Shown here: piece after piece, positions 16,047 to 22,683 of the stretch
Layout of the letters: the number at the start of each line of letters is the position of its first letter
Position numbering within the stretch: position 1 is the first letter of the stretch
The notes under the pieces: generated by a model
The model's database searches: none
What the model saw: only the letters and a program-made list of their open reading frames with translations
What the model was told of the DNA's origin: nothing
From: Streptomyces sp. AcH 505
GTDB taxonomy: Bacteria; Actinomycetota; Actinomycetes; Streptomycetales; Streptomycetaceae
Length of the DNA stretch: 33,473 bases
Assembly (NCBI RefSeq): GCF_000818175.1
Contig: NZ_JTIY01000001.1
Span: 3,033,147 to 3,066,619 of the forward strand
Direction of reading: 5' to 3'
Program-made: the position numbers and the translations under genes

Positions 16047-16495
16047 CCGAAGCCGCCAACATCCAGGCGCCTCTCTTCGGAGACAACACCCCGCTAGTGT
16101 TGAAACGATGGCCGAGTACCGACCGCTCGGTGAGCAAAGCGCGGCATCTGCTGCTCCGGTACTTGGAAGCCTGGAACCTTGTCGGCGTCGCCGACTCGGC
16201 CCAGCTCGTTCTCTCGGAGTTGGTGACCAACGCAGTGCGGCACGCACATGTCCCGGGCCGACTCATCGAGACGCGGTATGAGCGTCTGGCCAACGGGGTG
16301 CGGATCGAAGTGCATGACGCCGACGACGCCAAGCCGCAGCTCCAAACACCGACCCTCGACGCCGAGTCCGGGCGCGGCTTAACACTCGTCGATGCCCTCA
16401 CCGCCGGCCACTGGGGAGTGAGCGCCCGTGTAGGAGTCGGCAAGCTCGTCTGGGCCGTATGCACCGATGACGACAATCGGGCCCGTACCTCCTGA
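16043..16495 (+). CDS. RsbW-like ATP-binding protein (HATPase_c)
   Basis: A 150-residue GHKL-fold protein of the anti-sigma/serine kinase type. The N-box is SELVTNAVRHA with Asn63. The next box is IEVHDADDAKP (acidic residues 92-95) and the glycine box is ESGRGLTLVDAL (110-112 GRG). These are the ATP-binding features of RsbW/SpoIIAB relatives, which control sigma factors or anti-anti-sigma factors by binding and phosphorylation; this family is greatly expanded in Streptomyces and most members lack known partners. Leu113 is a TTA codon (16379-16381), so full translation should depend on the developmental tRNA bldA. It is the last gene of the operon and is followed by a strong hairpin. Confidence 0.87.
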   Translation: MTEAANIQAPLFGDNTPLVLKRWPSTDRSVSKARHLLLRYLEAWNLVGVADSAQLVLSELVTNAVRHAHVPGRLIETRYERLANGVRIEVHDADDAKPQLQTPTLDAESGRGLTLVDALTAGHWGVSARVGVGKLVWAVCTDDDNRARTS

Positions 16496-16512
16496 CCTCC
16501 TGAGCTGAGACC

Positions 16513-16545
16513 CCCGCCCGCTGCCCGTCGACGGCAGCGGGCGGG
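16513..16545 (+). terminator. Hairpin terminator, 13-bp stem
   Basis: CCCGCCCGCTGCC (16513-16525) and its exact complement (16533-16545) enclose a 7-nt loop. It lies 18 bp after the stop of the RsbW-like gene. There is no T-tract. Confidence 0.8.
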
Positions 16546-16707
16546 TCCATGTCTCGCGCCGCCAGCACACCTGCTCACCGGCGGGAACCCCAAGATCAAC
16601 TGGGAGTGAAACGGGAGCGGATCTTGGTGCTCGGGCCCTCTTGAAGCTGCTCGAACGTCCCCAACGTGCCTGACGGATTCGATGAACCGCCTGGTCACGT
16701 GGGGGAC

Positions 16708-16960
16708 ATGCGTGCTCGGCGGCGACTGTGCGCACCCCTCCCGCGCCTGGAAGCAGCTCCACCGCGTACGACATCTTGGCCGTTATGTTCGTGTCGGCCG
16801 TCAGGCTCATCGAGCGCGCCGACCACAACAGCGAGTAGTACCCGGACGCTAAAGCCGCGTACGCCGAGGAGCGGATCGCCTGGGGGAGCTCCTGTGGCGA
16901 TCGCTGCTCTGTGCACGTGAGCACCAGGACGACGGCCCGAGTGGCCGCGAGACGGACTGA
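16708..16960 (+). pseudogene. Possible decayed coding remnant in a gene-poor gap
   Basis: Between 16546 and 17137 no intact gene is convincing. One frame from 16755 reads like protein (STAYDILAVMFVSAVRLIER then ADHNSE), stops at TAG 16836-16838 and resumes as YPDAKAAYAEERIAWG before degenerating. ATG 16708 with a G-rich leader could have been the original start in a different frame, so at least one frameshift and one stop would have to be assumed. No family could be named. The remaining bases of the gap show nothing else I can support. Confidence 0.3.
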
Positions 16961-17137
16961 CACCGAGGTGCCTGATGGTGGGGCTCAGGCATGACCGAAC
17001 GAGCATGATCCAGGGCGTCTTCCGCATCGAGTGTTGGACGGGCAGAGACGTTTGTAACCGATTAGCGACACAGAGTACTGACGTACACGTTAAGCGCTAG
17101 GTTCCTCCCTATCGGGCACGGCAACCCTGGGGGGATC

Positions 17138-17794
17138 ATGAGCGATACGGAGGCAAGCACGCCGGGAGTCGCTGGGTTCTGGCTGCATCAGAGACGGGCG
17201 TGGCTTAGCCTCGGCCACTCAGTAGGGGAGGCGTACCGCAACCGCCGGGCTGGAGTGATCGCAACCGCCCTGACCGTGTTGGCGCTTCCCACAGGCGGAG
17301 GATTACTGCTCTGGCCACACAGTGATGACATCCGAATTACTTCCCTCGATGATAGCAAAGCAGTGGTTGTCTCTCGATGTGTGCAGAGTTTGCGGGGAAG
17401 CGGCGCGCCTGCGGAGGGACACCACCTATGGATCGCGGTGGAATTCCCGGACGAAGCAGGTGAGAACCGTGTGCTGTTCGCGCGCGAGGCCACGGTGCAC
17501 AATGGTCGCTGGCATGCCGATCAGGTCAACGTCGGTGGTGCCGGCCACATTGGCAACACCTACACCCTCACCGTAGTCGACGTCGATGCGCCAACGCACG
17601 GGATGCTGGCAACCGCAGTCATCGATATGTATGGAAGTAAAGCTGAGACACTGGCCGCCGGAGATGATCTATGGCGGTTCTCCGCTTACGGCTATCCCAC
17701 TGGCGCCCGACCGCGCGACCAAGTCAACGTAAGTCGCGGCACGGACCAGCGCAGCTGCGCTGAAATCGCCGACGGCGTAACCGCCAAGCCTTGA
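17138..17794 (+). CDS. Unrecognised protein with one membrane segment
   Basis: A 218-residue protein: a short cytoplasmic N-terminus (1-37, with basic EAYRNRRAG), one hydrophobic segment (about 38-59), and an extracellular domain rich in beta-strand residues (VVVSRCVQSLRGSGAPAEGH, then LWIAVEF, REATVHNGRWHADQVNVG, TYTLTVVDVDA). Two Cys in the outer domain could form a disulphide. I do not recognise the family. A GGGGGG ribosome site precedes ATG 17138. Leu56 is a TTA codon (17303-17305), so translation should depend on bldA. Codon use is less GC-biased than in the flanking backbone genes, consistent with the start of the acquired region. Confidence 0.75.
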   Translation: MSDTEASTPGVAGFWLHQRRAWLSLGHSVGEAYRNRRAGVIATALTVLALPTGGGLLLWPHSDDIRITSLDDSKAVVVSRCVQSLRGSGAPAEGHHLWIAVEFPDEAGENRVLFAREATVHNGRWHADQVNVGGAGHIGNTYTLTVVDVDAPTHGMLATAVIDMYGSKAETLAAGDDLWRFSAYGYPTGARPRDQVNVSRGTDQRSCAEIADGVTAKP

Positions 17795-18090
17795 CATGCT
17801 GGTCTCGTGACTCCGAGGACGTAAGCAAGTCGCGTTACATCGGTGATCTGGCGGCATGGCCTTCCAGTTGGTTAGAGCAATGCTCCGGTAGCTTATCGAT
17901 TTGACCTTGCTCGGCAGGGCAATACCGGGCGCCACTGGCTACTCTCAAGTCCTGTGCGAGAGGACGCGGTTCGGCGTGCCCATCCGGACAGTAGGGAGGA
18001 AAGGAAACGGTGAATAAAAGTTTTTGAAGTTTTTCAAAATGCCATGAGTGAAGACTGTCGGCGAATCCCCCCGAATGGCCGCGTAAGAAG
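17795..18090. other. 296-bp intergenic stretch between convergent genes
   Basis: No coding potential is convincing. AGTTGGTTAGAGCA at about 17870 looks like a tRNA D-arm, but no anticodon or T-arm follows. Near the right end is an A/T-rich symmetric element (separate entry). The base composition is clearly lower in G+C than the backbone. Confidence 0.5.
18018..18039 (-). terminator. A/T-rich hairpin downstream of the 291-residue gene (possible terminator)
   Basis: TTTTGAA (18022-18028) and TTCAAAA (18033-18039) form 7-bp arms around GTTT; AAGTTTTT is also directly repeated at 18018 and 18027. On the minus strand the hairpin follows the 291-residue gene by about 50 bp and is followed by ACTTTTATT. 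The very A/T-rich composition is foreign for this genome. Confidence 0.45.
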
Positions 18091-18966
18091 CTACGAGGCA
18101 AGGAAGCTCTCATGGAGGTCGTCTACCTCACAGGCGCGGCGTACGAGGCTCTCAAGGAGGGGCCGGAAGGATGACGATACATCCCTGTCAAGAACGAGGT
18201 AATCGAGATTTTCCAGCGTCACCCTCATCGTGAGCCGAACGAGGCTAAGGGGCACCTGGGGCCGTGCCTCATAGCTACTCAAGTTTGGCAAGAATTCACC
18301 ATCCTCGAAAGTCAGGTGGTTTCGGTACAAGTCGTGCCAGTCGCCATGTGTCTCAACAGAGCCCATACGGTAGCCAAGGTAAACATTAGGGCCTAGTAGC
18401 TTGATGCGTTCCTCAGCCGAGGGGTAGCCGATCTTCGCGCGACCCGGGAGCTTTGAGACGTTGTCGATGCCAGCTGCCATTGCTGTGGCAGCGATCGAGC
18501 GTTTCATCCGCTCTTCGATGGGCCATACCTCACCATTCCGAGCCTTGATGTTCTTCTTGACATCCTGAAGGAGTTCGCGTTCAGCGATGAGGCCGTTCAT
18601 GACGTACTGGTCGAAGCGGGCCCCAGTGCCGTCGTCGCCAACCAGGTAGACGAACGTCGCAAGAGTCTCGATGGCGTCCCGATATACACTCAACTGCTGG
18701 AATGTCTCCTTGCTGTTCAGCTCGCGAAGTGTCAGGCGCATCAGCTTGCATACACGGACAACGAGTCCACGCAGAATCGCGCCATTCCGCTTCAGCGGTG
18801 ACGGTGACTTGAGAGCTGCCAAAATAGTTAGCCAGTGCGTCGCCTCGCGGAGGAGATAAAGAGCGGTTTCCATGTAAGGTGCTTCGCTGGTTGTCTTTTT
18901 TAGCTCCTCAAAGTTTGGCCGGTAGGCAACCGGCAGTTGATCGTCGCTCATTTCTTTGTGAGTCAT
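18091..18966 (-). CDS. DUF5677-like protein (291 residues), island gene
   Basis: A mainly helical soluble protein. Its pattern YRDAIETLATFVYLV (Arg96, Glu100, Thr101), RFDQYVMNG and SVETHGDWHDLY (His207, Trp210) matches the order of RxxxET, (E/R)RF..Y and HG(D/E)W seen in the next gene, and recalls DUF5677 proteins, whose function is unknown to me. YRMGSVETH also gives R-x6-H, the spacing allowed in HEPN ribonucleases, but this is only suggestive. Start ATG 18966 lacks a strong ribosome site (GAAGGT is 13 bases upstream); ATG 18951 is an alternative. It has more A/T and less GC-biased codons than the backbone. It lies 265 bp downstream of the paralogous gene on the same strand. Confidence 0.75.
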   Translation of the reverse strand: MTHKEMSDDQLPVAYRPNFEELKKTTSEAPYMETALYLLREATHWLTILAALKSPSPLKRNGAILRGLVVRVCKLMRLTLRELNSKETFQQLSVYRDAIETLATFVYLVGDDGTGARFDQYVMNGLIAERELLQDVKKNIKARNGEVWPIEERMKRSIAATAMAAGIDNVSKLPGRAKIGYPSAEERIKLLGPNVYLGYRMGSVETHGDWHDLYRNHLTFEDGEFLPNLSSYEARPQVPLSLVRLTMRVTLENLDYLVLDRDVSSSFRPLLESLVRRACEVDDLHESFLAS

Positions 18967-19231
18967 GGTGCAATTTTACCTTCAGGGCGATCTTGGGGCA
19001 GGTCATTTTTGTGTATGGACTCAAGGATCTGCGGCCTCCGGCGCAAGGCCGTCAATCACCCGGTCATTATCACGCGTGCCGATCCGTCACAACTGGCAAC
19101 GCCAGCTTAGCTGCCGACGATGCCGCTGTACCGGGTCAGGTCTGCGGCTGGGACAAGGGTTCAGCTCGGCCGAGAAAGGCTTGACCATCACGCGGTCGAC
19201 GTCGCCGTCTCGAACCCGATGATGTCGAGCC
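18967..19231. other. 265-bp gap between the two DUF5677-like genes
   Basis: No supported ORF. The gap should contain the promoter for the 291-residue gene, but no -10/-35 pair stands out on the minus strand. Several short palindromes are within chance expectation. Confidence 0.4.
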
Positions 19232-20767
19232 TCAGTCACGTTCATTGATATTCGAATCATCTGACAGTGAGTTCGTAGCGGCATCAATCACACGCTTCAA
19301 GCTGCTTATGGCGGCTGTAAGGGTGCCCTGACTCAATATCGGCGTCAAGTATTGCACTGGGATTCGGTGAAACCGGTGCAGTGGATTCATGCACCTGTCT
19401 ACAACGTAGTTGTCGAGCGCCGACCACTCGCCATGTACGGACGCGCTCAGAGGCTGGAATACGCGACTGTAGAGATCCTGCATTCCGACGTCTTCCGCCA
19501 TAGATCGCGTGTTGACAGATCCCCCGGCGAAGGAAGGATGAACGCTAACCTCCAACATCATTTCCGCTCCTTGGCCGCCTATACGGTCATCCAGAAATGA
19601 CGCCAGAGCTGACAGATTTGGATTTTCCTTCCCACCTTGTTCGCTCATCGCCTCTTCTATGTGAGCCCGCATCAGCTTTTGCTTCCCCTGCCCATATGCG
19701 ATAAATCTTTCGTAGAGCTCAAGTTCATTCTTATGGTCGAGCCAGGCGATAAGTATCTCCGTTTCGGCTAGTGATCGAAGAATGGCAGAGCCATGTTCCC
19801 CGCCCCACAGTAGCGGGCTTTGAGTCATGGCATAAACGCCTCTAATGGCCCTGACCGCCAACGCGCACACCACTTCATGTTGGGCAGGCCGATACAGGCT
19901 CACTCCATTTGAGAAGGCGATTTCCATGAACTCATTCCAAAGTTCATTAACCTGATCGAGTGCCGCGTCCTGGGCTCTCGTAGCATCGGCTTGCTCCATC
20001 ACGGCTGGAGGACTATCCCCGGTCATGCACGGTGTGAGTTCCCAGTTCGCATTCCAGAAATTGGCTGCCCAGCCGCTCTCGGCATTAGGTGCGTCCTCGT
20101 TGTCCTCCGCGAGCCCTTTGGCGGCGCCGTACATAGAGGTGAGAATTGCCTCGGCAATTGGCCGGCTCACTGGATCAGTCGGGTATGAGGAGAGGATCGA
20201 AATCTGGCTCTCTTGGAGATGCAATCTCCCGCTGAGCAAAAGCCAGCCCAGGGGGGCTGCCACCGTTAGCGCTTTCCCGCGTCGGTCAAGGCACAACAAT
20301 AGGGCATGGACAAGCGTGTCCAGCATCTCGTCCATGTCGCTGGCGCTCGGGGCGCCAATCTGGGCAAAGGCCCATCGGCCTGGCATGTCTGGGTACCACG
20401 CGGCAATCGTGCGCAAGGCTTTCGGTACTATTCGTGCGCTATTATGACGTGAAATCAGGTCTAGGAAATCGTTTCGCGCGGGTTCTGGCATCTTTTCCAG
20501 GGAAGACAGCCTTCCGTCTAGTGCGGATGAATATTCTGCATGGCGTTTCTGTTCAAGCCACTCGTGCTGCAGCGAAGAAATGAGGCGGGCGCCGCTGTCG
20601 CCCTCCTGTTCGATAATCAAAGCTATCCACAAGAGGTCGGGGAAATCATCTCGCACCCAATCGTTCAGGATAGCCCCGTGCTGGATCACAGGTGGAATGA
20701 GACTCTTCCCCACCCACTTATGGTCGGCCAGCCTCTTTGGTAGCGGTCTGCGACTCTTCTTCGCCAC
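19232..20767 (-). CDS. DUF5677-like large protein (511 residues), island gene
   Basis: A soluble, mostly helical protein. The basic N-terminus (VAKKSRRPLPKRLADHKWVG) precedes an N-terminal domain of about 230 residues that I do not recognise, containing LLWIALIIEQEGDSGARLIS and VHALLLCLDRRGKALTVAAP. The C-terminal half has the DUF5677-like pattern: LRSLAETEILIAWL, LYERFIAYGQGKQKL and PLSASVHGEWSALDNYVV (HGEW near residue 445). The same three blocks occur in the smaller neighbour. I chose GTG 20767, which has AGGGGGAG just upstream; GTG 20836 would place the ribosome site against the start codon. Base composition is well below that of the flanking genes. Function unknown; the island context suggests cargo such as a defence or competition gene. 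Confidence 0.75.
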   Translation of the reverse strand: MAKKSRRPLPKRLADHKWVGKSLIPPVIQHGAILNDWVRDDFPDLLWIALIIEQEGDSGARLISSLQHEWLEQKRHAEYSSALDGRLSSLEKMPEPARNDFLDLISRHNSARIVPKALRTIAAWYPDMPGRWAFAQIGAPSASDMDEMLDTLVHALLLCLDRRGKALTVAAPLGWLLLSGRLHLQESQISILSSYPTDPVSRPIAEAILTSMYGAAKGLAEDNEDAPNAESGWAANFWNANWELTPCMTGDSPPAVMEQADATRAQDAALDQVNELWNEFMEIAFSNGVSLYRPAQHEVVCALAVRAIRGVYAMTQSPLLWGGEHGSAILRSLAETEILIAWLDHKNELELYERFIAYGQGKQKLMRAHIEEAMSEQGGKENPNLSALASFLDDRIGGQGAEMMLEVSVHPSFAGGSVNTRSMAEDVGMQDLYSRVFQPLSASVHGEWSALDNYVVDRCMNPLHRFHRIPVQYLTPILSQGTLTAAISSLKRVIDAATNSLSDDSNINERD

Positions 20768-20837
20768 TTTCTCCCCCTGCTTCTGACGTGCGGTAGTTCC
20801 ACTCTGCAGTATCGGTGAGAGTTCACCCTTCCGCACT

Positions 20838-21142
20838 CCTATTTAGGGAGTTGCCTTGCGGCGGCCCCTCCCAGAATCTGCTCAACTCACTACCCACGGC
20901 AGTTCCCATCCCGCCCCGCCCCGCCCCACGCCCGATGGGGGCAGACGTGGTTCAGGGCGTCAAGGTGGAGCGCACCACTCTGTGAACGACCTTGACGCCC
21001 CTGGGGCGCGTTTGTTTGGCTCTGCCTGAGTTGTGACGGTGGACGGGATGGGAGCTTCCCACGCGTGCCCACTCGGCTGGTACCTGCAACCGGCGCCCCC
21101 TCCATCCCGGAGTCAGAAGGCCCCGCCGGAGTCATGTAGCCA
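20838..21142. other. Intergenic stretch with a 12-bp-arm stem-loop
   Basis: No gene is supported here. GGGCGTCAAGGT (20955-20966) and ACCTTGACGCCC (20989-21000) are perfect 12-bp arms around a 22-nt loop. ACTCC-7-GGAGT (about 20846-20862) surrounds a TAAATA that could be a -10 for the minus-strand gene. The stem-loop lies between the cargo genes and the integrase remnant and could be a recombination or regulatory site. Confidence 0.45.
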
Positions 21143-21332
21143 GGGGTCGCTCCCCGCGTCGTGATGGAGATCCTGGGGCATACACAGATCAGCATCACCA
21201 TGCGCGTCTACACGCACGCAGGACACTCAGCGCGATGCCATCAGTCACATAGACCGGCTGGTCAAGCGCCGGCCGGTTGCGAGTGACCGCCCTCGTAGAT
21301 GTCAGAAGAGGTGTCAAAGCCCCGGACCATGA
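21143..21332 (+). pseudogene. C-terminal remnant of a tyrosine-type integrase, frameshifted
   Basis: The frame from 21143 reads GVAPRVVMEILGHTQISITM then RVYTH, the end of a phage-type integrase: the LGH..I..T motif with the catalytic Tyr in VYTH. At 21218 the frame breaks, and from 21219 it continues as QDTQRDAISHIDRLVKRRP, which is the normal continuation in Streptomyces integrases, to TGA 21330-21332. A stop (TAG 21137-21139) precedes the fragment and the N-terminal domains and the other catalytic residues are absent, so it is inactive. It ends 20 bp before the 3' end of the tRNA-Arg gene, the usual place for an integrase gene next to its attachment site. This marks the surrounding low-GC genes as an integrated element. 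Confidence 0.82.
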
Positions 21333-21349
21333 TCAGTCCGGGGCCTTTT
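21319..21349. terminator. Bidirectional hairpin terminator between integrase remnant and tRNA-Arg
   Basis: GCCCCGGAC (21319-21327) and GTCCGGGGC (21336-21344) form a 9-bp stem with an 8-nt loop. CTTTT follows on the plus strand, and CTTT follows on the minus strand, so it can end both the integrase and tRNA transcripts. Confidence 0.88.
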
Positions 21350-21352
21350 CCC

Positions 21353-21428
21353 TGGTGCCCCCGGCAGGATTCGAACCTGCGACACCCGCTTTAGGAGAGC
21401 GGTGCTCTATCCCCTGAGCTACGAAGGC
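21353..21428 (-). tRNA. tRNA-Arg (anticodon CCT)
   Basis: On the minus strand the sequence folds as a full cloverleaf: acceptor GCCTTCG/CGGGGGC (with G-U pairs), D-arm GCTCAGGGGATAGAGC, anticodon stem CCGCT/AGCGG with loop CTCCTAA (anticodon CCT, reading AGG), T-arm GCAGG-TTCGAAT-CCTGC, discriminator A and an encoded CCA (21353-21355). The gene is complete. tRNA genes of this kind are common integration sites for actinobacterial elements, and an integrase remnant lies directly beyond its 3' end. A second copy of its 3' end marking the far side of an element was not found in the window. Confidence 0.97.
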
Positions 21429-21556
21429 GGGGCTTCGTGGAAGCCTCCGGGGACAGGTTAGCGGATGTTCGGGGGTGGCTGGGGGGTCCGGGCGCTGGCC
21501 CGGGGGGTCGGTAGGGTCGGAGGCCGGTGGGGCGGAGTGCGAGGAGTGTGGCGTCG

Positions 21557-22522
21557 ATGGTGCAGGCACCGACCTTTCGGGACGTGGAGGCCGCGGCGGT
21601 GCGCGGGGCTTCCGTGGTGCACCGGACGCCCGTGTTGCGGTCGCGGCTGCTCAACGAACAGCTCGGCGCCGACGTGGTGTTCAAGTGTGAGAACTTCCAG
21701 CGCGTCGGCGCGTTCAAGTTCCGTGGGGCGTACAACGCGCTCGCGCAGTTCACCCCCGAGCAGCGGAAGGCCGGGGTGGTGGCCTATTCATCGGGGAACC
21801 ACGCCCAGGCGGTCGCGCTCTCCGCGCAGCTGCTGGGCATTCCCGCGACCATCGTCATGCCCCACGACGGCCCCGCGTCGAAGATCGCCGCGACCAAGGC
21901 GTACGGCGGCCAGGTCGTCCCGTACGACCGGTACACCGAGGACGTCGTGGAGATCACGCGCGCGCTCGCCGATGAGCGCGGGCTGACGTTCGTCCCGCCG
22001 TTCGACCATCCGCATGTGATCGCGGGACAGGGCACCGTCGCCCGTGAACTGTTCGCCGAGGTAGGCGAGTTGGACGCGCTGTTCGTGCCGCTCGGCGGTG
22101 GCGGGCTGCTGTCGGGTACGGCGCTGGTGGCGCGCGAGGTCGCGCCGGGGTGCCGGTTGTACGGGGTCGAGCCGGCGGCCGGCGACGACGGGCGGCAGTC
22201 GTTGCGGCAGGGGCGTCTCGTGCGGATCGAGACGCCGAAGACCATCGCGGACGGCGCGCAGACCCAGCATCTGGGCGAGCACACCTTCGAGATCATCCGC
22301 CATGCGGTCACCGACATCCGCACCGTGACCGACGACGAACTCGTCGACGCCATGCGGGCCTTCGCCACGTACATGAAGCTCGTCGTGGAGCCCACCGGCT
22401 GTCTCGGGTTCGCCGCCGTGCGCGGGGCGGCCGACGAGTTGCGCGGGCAGCGGGTCGGTGTGGTGATCAGCGGCGGCAACATCGACCTCGACCGGTACGC
22501 GGCGCTGCTGGCCGCCGCGTGA
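21557..22522 (+). CDS. PLP-dependent threonine/serine dehydratase-family enzyme
   Basis: A 321-residue fold-type II enzyme without a regulatory ACT domain. The PLP lysine lies in FQRVGAFKFRGAYNAL (Lys of FKFRG), the substrate loop is SSGNHAQAVAL, and the phosphate-binding glycine loop is PLGGGGLLSG. The length and motifs fit threonine ammonia-lyase of the catabolic type, serine racemase or threo-3-hydroxyaspartate ammonia-lyase; sequence reading alone cannot separate these. Ser in VVISGGNID replaces the Cys common in some relatives. ATG 21557 begins the family-like MVQAPTFRDVEAA; GAGGAG is ten bases upstream, and GTG 21548 is an alternative. The gene stands alone on the backbone side of the tRNA. 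Confidence 0.88.
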   Translation: MVQAPTFRDVEAAAVRGASVVHRTPVLRSRLLNEQLGADVVFKCENFQRVGAFKFRGAYNALAQFTPEQRKAGVVAYSSGNHAQAVALSAQLLGIPATIVMPHDGPASKIAATKAYGGQVVPYDRYTEDVVEITRALADERGLTFVPPFDHPHVIAGQGTVARELFAEVGELDALFVPLGGGGLLSGTALVAREVAPGCRLYGVEPAAGDDGRQSLRQGRLVRIETPKTIADGAQTQHLGEHTFEIIRHAVTDIRTVTDDELVDAMRAFATYMKLVVEPTGCLGFAAVRGAADELRGQRVGVVISGGNIDLDRYAALLAAA

Positions 22523-22555
22523 CCGGCGCGCGCGGGTGACCAGCGCCTTCGACTT

Positions 22556-22571
22556 ATTGGTCCATACCAAA
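22556..22571. promoter_or_regulatory. DasR-like operator (dre-like palindrome)
   Basis: ATTGGTCCATACCAAA has a palindromic core TTGGT-CCAT-ACCAA. It resembles the DasR response element of Streptomyces (consensus close to ACTGGTCTAGACCACT), matching the TGGTC and ACCA half-sites. It lies four bases upstream of a -35 box, in front of a secreted sugar-binding protein gene, which is a typical context for DasR control by N-acetylglucosamine. Assignment is by similarity only. Confidence 0.5.
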
Positions 22572-22574
22572 GCC

Positions 22575-22604
22575 TTGACACGCGATGCCTTCACTTCTTA
22601 AATC
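22575..22604 (+). promoter_or_regulatory. Promoter of the ThuA-ricin gene
   Basis: TTGACA (22575-22580), a 17-bp spacer and TTAAAT (22598-22603), with TAAATC shifted by one, form a near-consensus housekeeping promoter. Transcription would begin near 22611, which rules out the most upstream possible start codon (22585). Confidence 0.72.
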
Positions 22605-22683
22605 ACGAGTGAGCCATGTCACTCCGTCAGTGATTGGCATGGGCATGACACACCCCCCATGTGTGAAGAAGGGTCGTCGCCCG

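Noticed and set aside
16379..16963. 194-residue minus-strand ORF over the gap after the RsbW-like gene
   Set aside because: No domain, low-complexity stretches, and it overlaps the RsbW-like gene and its terminator; third-position pattern is not that of a real gene.
17860..17935. tRNA-like D-arm sequence AGTTGGTTAGAGCA, possible tRNA or attachment-site copy
   Set aside because: No matching anticodon stem or T-arm follows, and it does not match the tRNA-Arg 3' end, so it is neither a tRNA nor a recognisable att copy.
18091..18966. Firm call of the 291-residue protein as a HEPN RNase
   Set aside because: Only the R-x6-H spacing supports it; the larger related protein lacks it, and the fold cannot be judged by eye.
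14000..20000. Second copy of the tRNA-Arg 3' end marking the left edge of the island
   Set aside because: I looked for the GGATTCGAACC core and flanking bases by eye and found none; the edge may be outside, diverged or deleted.
20955..21000. 12-bp inverted repeat as a CRISPR-type or IS end
   Set aside because: There is only one copy, no array of repeats with spacers, no transposase gene and no flanking target duplication; kept only as a stem-loop.
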